Under the pieces are notes generated by a model. That model did no database searches, had not been told where the DNA came from, and saw nothing but the letters and a program-made list of their open reading frames with translations. This document shows positions 1-11,140 of a stretch of 64,000 nt of DNA, in pieces. Source of the stretch: Petunia secreta (Eukaryota; Streptophyta; Magnoliopsida; Solanales; Solanaceae); the NCBI GenBank assembly GCA_029990175.1, contig JARKIP010000215.1:1-64000 (forward strand), written 5' to 3'. The position numbers and the translations under genes are program-made. How positions within the stretch are numbered: position 1 is the stretch's first letter; every line of letters begins with the position of its first letter.

Positions 1-2657
1 CCGATTTGATGGTAACCGGACCTAAAGTTAATTTTGCTAAACACACATGAACCACTCAATTCATCTAACATATCGTCAAGTCGGGGAATAGGATGACGGT
101 ACTTTACCGTTATTTTGTTCACGGTCCGACAATCAACGCACATCCTCCAAGTGCCATCCTTTTTGGGAACAAGGATCACGGGTACGGCACAAGGACTCAA
201 GCTCTCCCTCACCAAGCCTTTAGTGAGCAATTCATCAACTTGCCTTTGCAATTCTCTTGTATCTTCCGGATTGCTCCTATAGGCCGGCTTGTTTGGGATT
301 TGGGATCCCGGGACAAAGTCTATTTGATGCTCAATTCCCCTCAAAGGAGGCAATCCATCCGGCATCTCATCCGGGAACATGTCCCCAAAATCCTTCAAGA
401 CATTCTCAAACACACTAGGCAAAGGGTTAGAAGAAAAATCACAATTAGAGTTTAGGATCATACCTTTGTGCACTAGGCATAGGAGAAACTTGGTGCCATC
501 ATTTCCTTTTAGGATCTCGCCCGGCTTGCATCATGGCACAAATGCCACCGGTAGAAGAAGAAGGTGGGATTGCCACCATGCTTTTGGACAAAGGGCTAGT
601 CTCAATGATTGACTTTGCCTTTGCCACCTCCCTCAACTCCCTCATCCGGTTGTAGTCATCGCTCACTTGTTTGGGAGTTAGGGGATTCAACACAAATTTC
701 CTTCCTTCATGTTGGAGCGTGTAAGTGTTGACACGCCCATCATGGACCACTTGTCGATCAAATTGCCAAGGCCTTCCAAAGAGAAGGTGGCAAGCTTGCA
801 TGGGCACAACGTCGAACAAGTGTTCATCAACATAACTACCCATTTTGAACTTGATCATCGCTTGCTTCACTACCTTTAGCTCCCCACATTCACTAAGCCA
901 TTGCAATCGATATGGCTTGGGATGCTTCACGGTAGGCAACTTCAATTGGGTTAGAAGAGATTGACTCACAGCATTAGCACAACTCCCGGAGTCAATGATC
1001 ATAGAGCATACAACACCCTTAACACGACATCTAGCATGGAAAAGGTTTTCCCTTTGCAAGGTTTCACCATCCTCCACAATCATAGCTCCTAGGCTCCTCC
1101 TCACAACTAGAAAAGTATGAGGTTCCTCATCCTCCACCGTGTCTTCTAGATCATCCTCCTCTACTCCCTCAACTCCCTCTACACCCTCATCATCCTCCGG
1201 GTCACTCTCTTGTTCATATGCATTGTCACCAACAATAACCATGGTCCTCTTCGTAGGACACTCCTTAGCAAAGTGTCCATACCCCTTGCATTTGTGACAT
1301 TGAATGGAAGAAGAAGTAGGAGTATTCAATTGGGTTTTAGAATTACCTCCCACATTGGGTGTGTACTTCTCAAACGGCTTCTTCACATCTTTGCTAGCAC
1401 TTGCTCCACTAGGGCCACTTGCATTTGTGAATTTTGCATTGGGAGTAGGATTTTTCCAATCCTTTGACTTGTTCATGGAAGTAGAAGTGTTGCTCTTGTA
1501 ACGGTTGGACTTCTCTTTCTCAAGTCATTGCTCGGCTTGAATAGCGGCATCAAGAACTTCTTGGAGTGAAAGATAAGCATGCAATCTCAATTGTGAAGCT
1601 ATACCATAGCTCAAACCATTCATGAAACGGGTCACGGCTTGCTCTTCATCTTCGGTGTCCATATCTAAGGCCATTCGAGTTCTTTCAAACTCATCAAAGT
1701 ATTCATGCACCGTCCTTGACACCTTGCTTCAACTCATAAAGTTTCTTGAGTTGCTCTTGCCGATATCTAGGAGTGATGTACTTGATACTCATGATACCCC
1801 TTCAAGTCATTCCAACCCACAATCACGGGAACCCCCGCTCTCCTCCTTGATCTCTTGATGGATTCCCACCAAGTAGATGCATAGGATTCAAAGGATGAAA
1901 TAGCATAGGTACCTTTCTTCTCATCGGTCATCTCATTTGTGTCAAACAATCTTTCCATGTGTAGCACCCCATTCAATATAAGCCGCCGGATCACAATTCC
2001 CTTTAAAGGTTGGGAGATTAAGCTTCACACTATTGAGGTTGGTGTTGTCACGACCCCCCACGGAAAGGCTCCGGTTGGCCCCCATAGTGATCTTCATTCA
2101 CACCATACTCCCTCCTCGCATTCCCTACAACACATCCCATAGGTGGCCCTCGACCTCGGCCCCTACCTCTTTCCACATTTCGACCCCAATTCATACCTCT
2201 CCTTGGTTGAAAGTGATCATCAAACCCATACATATCGTCACCATAATCAACTTCCTCCCCTTCTTGAGCTCCATCGACGTGCTCAAGAGGTTGCACATTT
2301 CAGACGGGTCTTGGTAGTTGAATGTTTCTTGGGGGATTTTCCAAGATACGGGGAATGCCCGCTCGTTGGGGATTGCCCAACACTTGATCGATCCTCTCAC
2401 GATCTTCCTTTACCCGTTGTTTATTAAGTAGCTCAACAACTTGCTCCGGGGTAAAGGTAGGACTATTTGAGCCCCTCACCGGCCTCAATTTGGACACTCG
2501 GGGTCCCCTTTTCAATTTGGACACTCGGGGTCCCAAGTTCTCCATGGGTACTTGAGGCTCCCTTTTCAAGTGACTCAATCCTTTGGTTCATGACATCCAT
2601 CTTGGCAAGAAGGCTAGCCAAGGCCTCCTTTATGAAATCTTGACCTTCGTTGGCCAT
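1..2657 (-). pseudogene. E1 gag-protease-RT polyprotein remnant, frameshifted
   Basis: Reads right to left from ATG at 2657 (residues MANEGQDF, matching MSSEGEDF of E2). Gag core motifs are split over several frames (frameshifts near 2460-2050 and 1740-1800), so gag cannot be translated as one chain. The 499-1476 stretch is open: it has a CCHC zinc knuckle (CHKCKGYGHFAKEC, about 1260-1305) and a retropepsin active site (MIIDSGSCAN, about 990-1010). Against E2 there is one extra C near 528, which ends the frame at 499. Beyond it, the RT N-terminal region continues in another frame to position 1. Function in an intact family member: capsid, protease and reverse transcriptase for retrotransposition in cytoplasmic particles. 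This copy is dead. Confidence 0.85.
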
Positions 2658-2662
2658 TGTAC

Positions 2663-3002
2663 CTACAAAGAAAGAAACAAAAGTTAGTTAAAACACCTTA
2701 CTCGCTCCCTCACTTGTGTTCACTCGGATCACTCTTTTGGGTGGCGGTGGATATTTCACTCGACTTGTAGTTCCAAAGCTTCACGTAGATGACTAGCAAT
2801 TCCTCAACTCAACTAAACTATTCACGAGTCACGCACACTCCGGGGTGAGTGGAGTTAATAGGACTCAATGAAAGTTAGGCTCTTTGAAGTGAGGACTTGA
2901 ATCAAAAGAAACTATGAGTCTTCTTGGGATTTTTACTCTCCAACTATGGCACGAATCACCTAAAGCAATGAAGGATTAGTGTTAATTAAGTAGGAATATT
3001 AC
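2663..3002 (-). other. Predicted leader intron of E1 (340 nt)
   Basis: On the minus strand a GTAAT donor at 3002-3001 is followed by a TAACTAAC branch-like site and a T-rich tract ending TTTGTAG at 2663, six bases before the gag ATG. E2 and E3 have the same arrangement with lengths of 338 and 335 nt. Splicing itself is inference. Confidence 0.5.
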
Positions 3003-3087
3003 TTAGATCAACACTAATTAGAGGTTAGGCAACAAAGAAACAAGTAATCCTAGAAGAAACTACCCGATTCCCAAGTTTCAGGGCTCA

Positions 3088-3227
3088 GGCGGAGCGCCCA
3101 GTGAAGTGGGGCGGAGCGCCTGGCAAAATGGTCAGTGAGGTCAGGCAGGCGGGGCGCCTGGGAACTAGGCGGAGCGCCTAGACTATGCACTGGTCAGGCG
3201 GGGCGCCTTGACTTTAGGCGGAGCGCC
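3088..3227. repeat. Cluster of six GC-rich micro-hairpins in E1 leader
   Basis: Six copies of the core GGCGG(A/G)GCGCC start at 3088, 3110, 3148, 3168, 3197 and 3217. Each is an inverted repeat GGCG-loop-CGCC with a 3-nt loop. The copy at 3165-3181 has a perfect 7-bp stem (CTAGGCG/CGCCTAG). Several neighbours are 20-22 bp apart. Confidence 0.85.
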
Positions 3228-3903
3228 TGGACGAAGAACACCTGGGTTTTTCAACAACGTGTTTTTCGATTTCAACCCAACGTTTTGGTCGATTCCAACG
3301 TGTTCTTTCCAAATTCAAAGTACCCGAAGTTGTATTTTGGTATGACCACCAAACCCCAATGATTTTCACACCCAACCAAGCAATAAACAAGGCACAATCA
3401 TGATTCAAGTTTCAAGTTGGGTTTTCTCAAATTTTCAAAAGGGTCAAAAAGGTGGGTTTCGATTCTTCAAAATCAATGTTATACAACTCCGATTCATACC
3501 AAATTTGTTGCAAATGGTTTGTTTTCAAAAGTAGATCAATCCCCGGTAATCAAATCCAAAACCCCATCAACACACAACCTAAAATCAAGCAAATTCCTCA
3601 AGAACAAGGGTTTAGTAGGGTTTAAGAAAAATTGGGGTTTCAATTTTTCAAACTTCACCAATCCAAGTAATTTTGGTACCCAAGCAACGGGAATTCAATC
3701 ACAATCAAGAATCCATAACACCCATATCAAGAATCACCAACACCAAAAAGTTACATCAATTTTTTTTTTGAATTTTTGAATTTTTCAATTTTTTTTTTTG
3801 TAATTTTCTTTTTCCCAATAACTTCAACAACAAGAAAACTAAAAGAAGATACTAGCCACGAAGAATCAAGGGTCGGGGTTCGTAGGAACGATACCCGAAC
3901 CTT
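3228..3903 (-). other. E1 leader (5' untranslated) without genes
   Basis: AT-rich stretch between the hairpin cluster and the primer site, matching 10470-11126 of E2. It contains T-runs near 3760-3800. The small open frames here have no recognisable domains. Confidence 0.7.
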
Positions 3904-3915
3904 GCTTTGATACCA
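3904..3915 (-). other. Primer binding site of E1 (tRNA-iMet type)
   Basis: The minus strand reads TGGTATCAAAGC, one base from TGGTATCAGAGC, the site complementary to the 3' end of plant initiator tRNA-Met. It lies three bases inside the LTR end at 3919. Confidence 0.85.
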
Positions 3916-4235
3916 AACTGATAAGAATCAAACGCGGAAAATAAAAAGGATAAGAACGAGACGTATCTCGATCACAAGTCTCAAGTAGCAACGGAGAACT
4001 TGTTCCGTTACACCCCGAGAGGAGGTCAAGAACACCTACGCTAAGCAACTACCCTCGAGCTAACGTGAGCACGCAAGTAGAATGGTCGGGGGGGGGGATT
4101 GGAATTCATCTAGTTCTACTAGAGGAAGAACAAGTCCCAAATTCAAGGTTTGTCATTCAATAAGAGTTAAACTCTTCAACACAAGTGTTTGTTTTCATCA
4201 AAAGGTAAGCTAATAAAAATAATAAGACAACTAGC

Positions 4236-4243
4236 TATTTATA
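4236..4243 (-). promoter_or_regulatory. TATA box of E1 LTR
   Basis: The minus strand reads TATAAATA. The same box is at 4900-4907 in E2's 3' LTR. It is missing from E2's 5' LTR because of an internal deletion. Confidence 0.65.
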
Positions 4244-4362
4244 GGTGTTTTTAGACACCATATGAAAGGTCTAATATGCCCACACTTAGGCTTAGAAACA
4301 TAGGACCACGTAGGGTCAAAATAGTCTTAACACAGCTAGGATTTACGTTCTTCAGCATTCCG

Positions 4363-4532
4363 GGCGGAGCGCCCGCAAAAACCATCAGTGGGGTGGCCTA
4401 GGCGGGGCGCCCAGAGTTTGGGCGGAGCGCCCAGGCCTAGGCTTGCCCAGGCGGAGCGCCTGGCTTCTTCAGGCGGGGCGCCCAGGCCTAAGCCTCTTCA
4501 GGCGGGGCGCCTGGTTCTTCAGGCGGGGCGCC
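4363..4532. repeat. Cluster of seven GC-rich micro-hairpins in E1 LTR
   Basis: Cores start at 4363, 4401, 4421, 4450, 4472, 4501 and 4522. Perfect longer stems include CGGGCG/CGCCCG (4361-4375) and CCAGGCG/CGCCTGG (4447-4463). The flanking stem bases change in pairs between copies. Confidence 0.85.
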
Positions 4533-4689
4533 CAATGCGCTGCACTTCTCCCCTTGCACTTTAAGCACTCGGAACGGCTTCCAATCGCTTCCCTCTTCTA
4601 GGCCCTTCCTCATCAAGTGTAGGCGTACTCCTTGGATGTCCTTGGCTTGGCTCCGAGTGAAGGGTCTTGTGGGGGTTTGGGTCTTATCA

Positions 4690-5281
4690 CAAGAACACCT
4701 ACGCTAGGCAACTACTCTCGAGCAAACGTGAGCATGCAAGTAGAATGGTCGCGGGGGGGGGATTGGAATTCATCTAGATCCGCTAGAGGAAGAACAAGTC
4801 CCAATTCAAGGTTTTTCATTCAATAAGAGTTCAACTCTTCAACACAAGTGTTTGTTTTATCATCAAAGGTAAGCTAATGAAAATAACAAGAAATCTAGCT
4901 ATTTATAGGTGTTTTTAGACACCATATGAAAGGTCTAATATGCCCACACTTAGGCTTAGAAACATAGGACCACGTAGGGTCAAAATAGTCTTAACACAGC
5001 TAGGATTTACGTTCTTCAGCATTCTGGGCGGAGCGCCCAAGCTCTGGGCGGAGCGCCCAGAGTTTGGGCAAAGCGCCCAGGCCTAGGCATCTTTAGGCGG
5101 AGCGCCTGGATCCTCAGGCGGAGCGCCTGGATGACTGGGCTGCTCCCCTTGCACTTTGAGCACTCGGAACGGCCTCCAATCGCTCCCTTCTTCTAGCCCC
5201 TTCCTCACCAAGTGTAGGTGTACTCCTTGGATCTCCCTAGCTTGGCTCCGAGTGAAGGGTCTCGTGGTTTGCCCAGCATCA
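4690..5281 (-). repeat. E2 3' LTR remnant, interrupted by E1
   Basis: From 4690 the sequence matches E2's 5' LTR from 11250 on, and the LTR ends at 5281 next to a polypurine tract. About 109 bp of the R/U5 end are missing and are expected beyond E1's other end, left of the window. CAAGA (4690-4694) is the candidate target-site duplication of E1. A TATAAATA box is retained at 4900-4907 (minus). Confidence 0.85.
5027..5127. repeat. Cluster of four micro-hairpins in E2 3' LTR
   Basis: Perfect cores start at 5027, 5047, 5096 and 5117, with a decayed one near 5066. The copy at 5042-5062 has the longest stem seen: CTCTGGGCG, loop GAG, CGCCCAGAG (9 bp, perfect). Confidence 0.85.
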
Positions 5282-7490
5282 TCCTCCCCTTCTTGAGAAG
5301 ATTTCGTCCTCGAAATTGAAGCATTATCATCCACGACCTCTTCATCACCAACATCCATAGGAACCAAGTCACAAACATTGAAAGTATTAGACACTTGTTA
5401 CTCACTTGCTAAGTCGACCACATAGGCGTTGTTGTTTATCTTTGAGAGCACTTGGAATGGGCCATCTCCCCAGGGTGCTAACTTCCCTTTCTGAAGGTTT
5501 GGAAACCTTTCTTTCCGGAAGTGCACCAACACATAGTCACCCTTCTTGAGTTCCACCTTCTTGCGTCCCTTGTTTTTCTTGGAGGCTACCTTTGCATAAG
5601 CTTCTTCCAAATTCTTCTTTGCCTTAGCATGTAGCTCCATCAAAACCTTGGCTCTAGCTTTACCTTCAAAATTAACAACCATTTCCCTTGGCAAAAGGGT
5701 TAGATCAAGGGGAATCAAGGGGTTAAAACCATACACACACTCGAATGGAGTCATGCCAATCATCCGATGCACGGTTCGATTGTAGGCAAACTCCATAAGA
5801 GGTAGCTTATCTATCCAAGTCCCACCCTTACCTCAGGTCATGGCTCTAAGAAGAGCACCCAAGGTTCGGTTCACCACTTCGGTTTGCCCATCGGTTTGGG
5901 GGTGGTGGGACGTAGAAAACAAGAGTTTGGTGCCAAGGGCACCCCATAAACTCCTCCAAAAATGACTTAGGAACTTAGTGTCCCTATCACTCACTATGGT
6001 TTGAGGCACACCATGCATTTTCAAGACATTATCAATAAACAAGGTAGCAACATGTTGTGCATCATCACATTTTCTACACGGAATGAAATGAGCCATTTTG
6101 GAGAACCTATCCACAACAACATAAATGCTATCATGGCCCCCCCTAGTCCTTGGTAAACCCATGACAAAGTCCATTGATATATCCAACCACGGACTAGTAG
6201 GTACGAGGAGTGGGGTATACAAACCATGGGGATTCGACTTGGAATTAGCAACCTTGCACTCAAGACAAGAGTTGCAAAGTCTCTCAACATGGGTCCCCAT
6301 TTTTGGCCAATGGAATTGTTCCCGAAGGATGGCCAAGGTTTTGTCCCTACCAAAGTGACCCATGAGTCCTCCACAATGTGCCTCTTGCACAAGCAATTCC
6401 CTCCATGAGGACTCGGGTATGCACACTTTATCATTCTTAAAGATATATCCACTAACCCATTGGTATTTCTCAACTCTCTCCCCCTTTTCTAGAGCTTCAT
6501 GGATGCTCTTGAGCTTCGGGTCATGAGCATACATTAATTTAATGCTCTGAAAACCCATAAGCTTAGAGGTGAGAGTGGTGGCTACAGCAAACTTTCTAGA
6601 AAGTGCATCGGCCACAACATTGTCTTTCCCTTTCTTGTATTGGATCACATAGGGAAAAGACTCAATGAATTCAACCCACTTGGCATGTCTCTTATTGAGC
6701 TTCTCTTGGCCTCTCAAATGCTTGAGTGACTTATGGTCACTCTTGATTACAAACTCTCGAGGCCAAAGGTAGTGTTGCTAATGGGCAAGGGCTCTCACAA
6801 GGGCATACAACTCCTTGTCATACGTAGAGTAATTCAAGGAGGCCCCTTTCAACTTCTCACTAAAGTAGGCGATGAGTTTGCTATCTTGCATTAAAACACC
6901 ACCAATTCCCACCCCCGCACGTATGGCCTCTACCTTAGACTCATCCACCTCCACTCCTTGGGCACTCACAACAAATCCAAGGAAGACTACCCTCTCAACA
7001 CCAAAGGCACACTTTTTAAAATTAGCATAGAGCTTTTCGGCTCTCAACTTTTCAAGCACTTGCCTAAGGTGATCAACATGGTCGTCTATTGATTTGCTAT
7101 AGATCAATATATCGTCAAAGTAGACGAACACAAACTTGTTGATGAATTGCTTAAGAACATGGTTCATTAGCCTCATGAAAGTGCTAGGTGCATTGGAGAG
7201 CCCAAAGGGCATCACCAACCATTCATAGAGACCAAACTTGGTCTTGAATGCGGTTTTCCATTCATCCCCGGGTTTCATCCGGATTTGATGGTAGCCGGAC
7301 CTAAGGTCAATTTTGCTAAACACACATGAACCACTTAATTCATCTAACATATCATCAAGTCGGGGAATAGGATGACGGTACTTTACCGTTATTTTGTGCA
7401 CGGCCCGAAAATCAACACACATTCTCCAAGTGCCGTCCTTTTTGGGAACAAGGATCACGGGTACGGCACAAGGACTCAAGCTCTCCCAAC
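5083..7490 (-). pseudogene. E2 pol: RT, RNase H, integrase and C-terminal tail, broken
   Basis: Minus-strand pol. RT follows PVILVPKKDGTWRMCVDFRA with the catalytic box FVYFDD near 7105-7125. After VEAIR (about 6930) the frame jumps to VGIGGVLMQ, an in-frame loss of roughly 65 residues of the RT-RNase H connection. A TAG at 6778-6780 replaces a Trp codon. Integrase has an HHCC finger (about 6390-6260) and D, D, E at about 6170, 5990 and 5870. A TGA lies at about 5831-5833 and a TAA at 5398-5400. The tail (SRTKSSQEGEDDAGQ) is coded across the polypurine tract and continues into the 3' LTR. An intact protein would copy and integrate the element; this copy cannot make one. Confidence 0.85.
5282..5295 (-). 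other. Polypurine tract of E2
   Basis: The minus strand reads CAAGAAGGGGAGGA directly before the LTR start TGATGCTGGG. It is the usual plus-strand primer site and here lies inside the pol reading frame. Confidence 0.85.
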
Positions 7491-9898
7491 AAGCCTTTAG
7501 TGAGCAATTCATCAAGTTGCTTTTGCAATTCTCTTGTATCCTCAGGATTGCTCCTATAAGCCGGCTTGTTTGGGATTTGGGATCCCGGGACAAAGTCGAT
7601 TTGGTGTTCAATACCCCTCAAAGGAGGTAATCCATCCGGCATCTCATCCGGGAACATGTCCCCAAAATCCTTCAAGACATTCTCAAACACATTAGGCAAA
7701 GGGTTAGAAGAAAAATCACAATTAGAGTTAAGGATCACACCTTTGTGCACTAGGCATAGGAGAAACTTGGTGCCATCATTTCCTTTTAGGATCTCGCCCG
7801 GTTGCATCATGGCACAAATGCCACCGGTAGAAGAAGAAGGTGGGATTGCCACCATGCTTTTGGACAAAGGGCTAGTCTCAATGATTAACTTGGCCTTTTC
7901 CACCTCCCTCAACTCCCTCATCCGATTGTAGTCATCACTCACTTGTTTGGGAGTTATGGGCTTCAACCCAAATTTCCTTCCTTCATGTTGGAGCGTGTAA
8001 GTGTTGACACGCCCGTCATTAACCGCTTGTCGATTAAATTGCCAAGGCCTTCCAAAGAGAAGGTGGCAAGCTTGCATGGGCACCACGTCGAACAAGTGTT
8101 CATCAACATAACTACCCATTTTGAACTTGATCATTGCTTGCTTCACTACCTTTAGCTCCCCACATTCACTAAGCCATTGCAATCGATATCGCTTGGGGTG
8201 CTTCACAGTAGGCAACTTCAATTGGGTTATATGAGATTGACTCACAACATTAGCACAACTTCCGGAGTCAATGATCATAGAGCATACAACACCCTTAACA
8301 CGACACCTAGCATGGAAAAGGTTTTCTCTTTGCAAGGTTTCACCATCCTCCACAATCATAGCTCCTAAGCTCCTCCTCACAACTAGAAAAGTATGAGGTT
8401 CCTCATCCTCTACCGTGTCATCTTGATCATCCTCCTCTACTCCCTCATCTCCCTCTACTCCCTCATCATCCTCCGGTTCACTCTCTTCTTCATATGCATT
8501 TTCACCAACAAGAACCATGGTCCTCTTCGTAGGACACTCCTTAGCAAAGTGTCCATACCCCTTGCATTTATGACATTGAATGGAAGAAGAAGTAGGAGTA
8601 TTCAATTGGGTTTTAGCACTTGCTCCACTAGGACCACTTGCATTTGTGAATCTTGCATTGGGAGTAGGATTTTTCCAATCCTTTGACTTGTTCATGGAGG
8701 TAGTAGTATTGCTCTTGTAACGGTTGGACTTCTCTTTCTCAAGACATTGCTCGGCTTGAATAGCGGCATCAAGAACTTCTTGAAGTGAAAGATAAGCATG
8801 CAATCTCAATTGTGAAGCTATGCCATAGCTCAAACCATTCATGAAATGGATCACGGCTTCCTCCTCTTCTTCGGTGTCTATATGTAAGGCCATTCGAGTT
8901 CTTTCAAACTCATCATAATATTCATGCACTGTTTTGACACCTTGCTTCAACTCATAAAGTTTCTTGAGTTGCTCTTGACGATATCTTGGAGTGATGTACT
9001 TGATACTCATGATACCCTTCAAGTCATTCCAACCCACATTCACGGGGATTCCCGCTCTCCTCCTTGATCTCTTGACGGATTCCCACCAAGTAGAAGCATA
9101 GGATTCAAAGGATGAAATAGCATAGGTACGTTTCTTCTCATCGGTCATCTCATTTGTGTCAAACAATCTTTCCATGTGTAGCACCCATTCAATGTTAGCC
9201 GCCGGATCAGAATTCTCTTTAAAGGTTGGGAGATTAAGCTTCACACTATTGATGTTGGTGTTGTCACGACCTCCACGGAAAGGCTCCGGTTGGCCCCCAT
9301 AGTGATCTTCATTCACACCATACTCCCTCCTCGCATTCCCTCCAACATACCCCATAGGTGGCCCTCGACCTCGGCCCCTACCTCTATCCACATTTTGACC
9401 CCAATTCATACCTCGCCTTGGATGAAAGTGATCATCAAACCCATACATATCATCTCCATAATCGGCTTCCTCCCCTTCTTGAGCTTCATCGGCTTGGTCA
9501 AGAGGTTGCACATTTCGGATGGGTCTTGGTAGTGGAATGTTTCTTGGGGGGTTATCCAAGATACGGGGAATGCCCGTTCGTTGGGTATTGCCCAACACTT
9601 GATCAATTCTCTCTCGATCCTCCTTTACCCGTTGTTGATTGAGCAATTCAATAACATGGCTAACTTGCTCCGGGGTAAAGTTAGGAGTACTTAAGACTTC
9701 AAGTTGGACACTCGGGGTCCCTTTCTCAACTTGGACACTCGGGGTCCCCTTCTCCGATTGAAAATTGGAAGTCCCTTGCTCAACTAGAGCATTAGAGTTC
9801 ACCCTCCCAAGGCTTTCAATCCTCAAGTTCATACTATCCAATTTGGCAAGGATAGTAGCAAGGGCACTCTTAGCAAAATCCTCTCCTTCGGAAGACAT
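7490..9898 (-). pseudogene. E2 gag-protease, ending in a frameshift at the RT start
   Basis: About 800 codons are open from ATG at 9898 (chosen over the upstream GTG at 9943 because E1 starts at the same place). In order: an N-terminal helical part with repeated GTPSVQ units; a gag domain (WVLHMERLFDTNEMTDEKK to LQEVLDAAIQAEQ, about 9190-8740); a CCHC knuckle CHKCKGYGHFAKEC (residue about 440); an acidic linker; retropepsin with MIIDSGSCAN (residue about 547) and LLFGRPWQF; then the RT leader. Relative to E1, two bases are lost near 7488, shifting RT out of frame. Capsid and protease look close to intact, so decay is uneven along the element. Confidence 0.85.
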
Positions 9899-9903
9899 TG
9901 TGC

Positions 9904-10241
9904 CTACACAAGCAACAAACGTTAGTAAAACAACCTCACACACTCCCTCACTTTAGATCACTCGGCTCTCTCGTTTAGTGACGGTGGGTATTTCACTCGA
10001 CTTGTTGTTCCAAAGCTTCACGTAGATGAGTAGCAATTCCTCAACTCAACCAAACTATTCACGAGTCAAGCACACTCCGGGGTGAGTGGAGTTAATAGGA
10101 CTCAATGAAAGCTAGGCACTTTGAAGTGAGGACTTGAATAAAAAAGAGTCTAGGAATCTTCTTGGAATTCTACTCTCCAACTAATGCACGAATCAACCTA
10201 AAAGCAATGAAAGATTAGTGCTAATTAAGTAGAAAGATTAC
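9904..10241 (-). other. Predicted leader intron of E2 (338 nt)
   Basis: The minus strand has donor CTAG/GTAATC at 10242/10241, branch-like TTTTACTAACG and acceptor TTGTGTAG ending at 9904, six bases before the gag ATG. It is collinear with the predicted introns of E1 and E3. Confidence 0.5.
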
Positions 10242-10325
10242 CTAGATAGGCACTAATAAGAGATTAGGCAACAAAGAACAAGCAAACCTAGAAGAAACTA
10301 CCCAAATCAACCCTTCAGAGGTTCA

Positions 10326-10465
10326 GGCGGAGCGCCCAAGGAAGTGGGGCGGAGCGCCTGAAAATTGGTGCAGTGGGGTTGGGCAGGCGGGGTGCCCAGA
10401 TGGTAGGCGGAGCGACTGGGACAAGAACAGTTCAGGCGGAGCGCCCAAAGGTCTAGGTGGAGCGC
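10326..10465. repeat. Cluster of micro-hairpins in E2 leader, partly decayed
   Basis: Perfect cores start at 10326, 10348 and 10435. One-base variants start at about 10386, 10406 and 10455. This is the same relative position as the E1 leader cluster. Confidence 0.8.
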
Positions 10466-10469
10466 CTGG

Positions 10470-11126
10470 ACGAAGAACACCTAGGTTTTCTACTCCGTGT
10501 TCTTCGTTTTCAATCCAATTTCTAGGCCGATTCCAAGGTGTTTTGGCCAAATCCAAGGTACCCAAAGTTGTTCCTTGATACAACCTACAATCCCCAATCA
10601 ATTTCACACCCAAACGACCAACAAATAATGCTCAATCAAGATTCAAAGTTTTCAAGTTTGTGGTTTCAACATAGGTTTCAAGGTTCAAGGGTGGGTTTTG
10701 ATTCTTCAAAAACTATGTTACCGAACTCCGAATCACACGATTCTTGTTGCAAATTGTTCGGTTTTCAATAGAGATCAATCCCCAATAATCAATTCCAAAA
10801 CCCCATAAACACACAACCCAAAATCATTCAAATTCATCAAAAACAAGGGTTTGGTAGGGTTTATCAACAATTGGGGTTTTCAATTTTCAATTCAATCCAA
10901 TCCCAATAAATTTGGTACCCAATTGTCAAGTTTTCAACAAGGATTAAGAATATATAACACCCACTTCAAGAATCACAAACACCAAAAAGTTACACCAATT
11001 TTTGAATTTTTCAATTTTTTTGTAATTTTCTTTTTGCAATAACTTCAACAACAAGAAATCTAAACAAACTAACCTAAGCACGAAGAATCAAGGGTCGGGG
11101 GTTTGTAGAAACAAAACCCGAGCCTT
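10470..11126 (-). other. E2 leader, no gene
   Basis: AT-rich and homologous to 3228-3903 in E1. No convincing coding sequence. Confidence 0.7.
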
Positions 11127-11138
11127 GCTCTGATACCA
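11127..11138 (-). other. Primer binding site of E2 (tRNA-iMet)
   Basis: The minus strand reads TGGTATCAGAGC exactly, two bases inside the 5' LTR end at 11141. Confidence 0.9.
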
Positions 11139-11140
11139 AA

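Larger units (their letters stand above)
1..4689 (-). mobile_element. E1: Ty3/gypsy LTR retrotransposon, left part outside window
   Basis: Element on the minus strand. From right to left it has a 5' LTR (3919-4689), a tRNA-iMet-type primer site (3904-3915), a leader (2658-3903), gag, protease and the first part of RT, then the window edge. Its sequence closely follows E2 at 7300-11140, so it is the same family. The LTR ends (TG...CA) sit at 3919 and 4689. The base after the LTR, 4690, resumes the sequence of E2's LTR (matching 11250 onward), so E1 is inserted into the 3' LTR of E2. The rest of pol and its 3' LTR should lie just left of this window. Confidence 0.9.
3919..4689 (-). repeat. E1 5' LTR (771 bp)
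   Basis: The plus strand runs from TGATAAGAATC to GGTCTTATCA, so the LTR has TG...CA ends and an imperfect terminal inverted repeat. It aligns with E2's LTRs (11141-11560 and 4690-5281). A TATAAATA box lies at 4236-4243 (minus). Seven hairpin cores lie in the part nearest its 5' end (4363-4532). Confidence 0.9.

Noticed and set aside
93..455. Plus-strand open frame in E1
   Set aside because: Antisense shadow of the minus-strand protease-RT region; the translation has no domain.
4361..4532. Hairpins as transcription terminators
   Set aside because: Eukaryotic setting, no T-tract after the stems, and many copies in a promoter-proximal LTR.
5398..5796. Chromodomain at the E2 integrase C-terminus
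   Set aside because: The tail has the usual gypsy integrase end but no chromodomain aromatic cage pattern.
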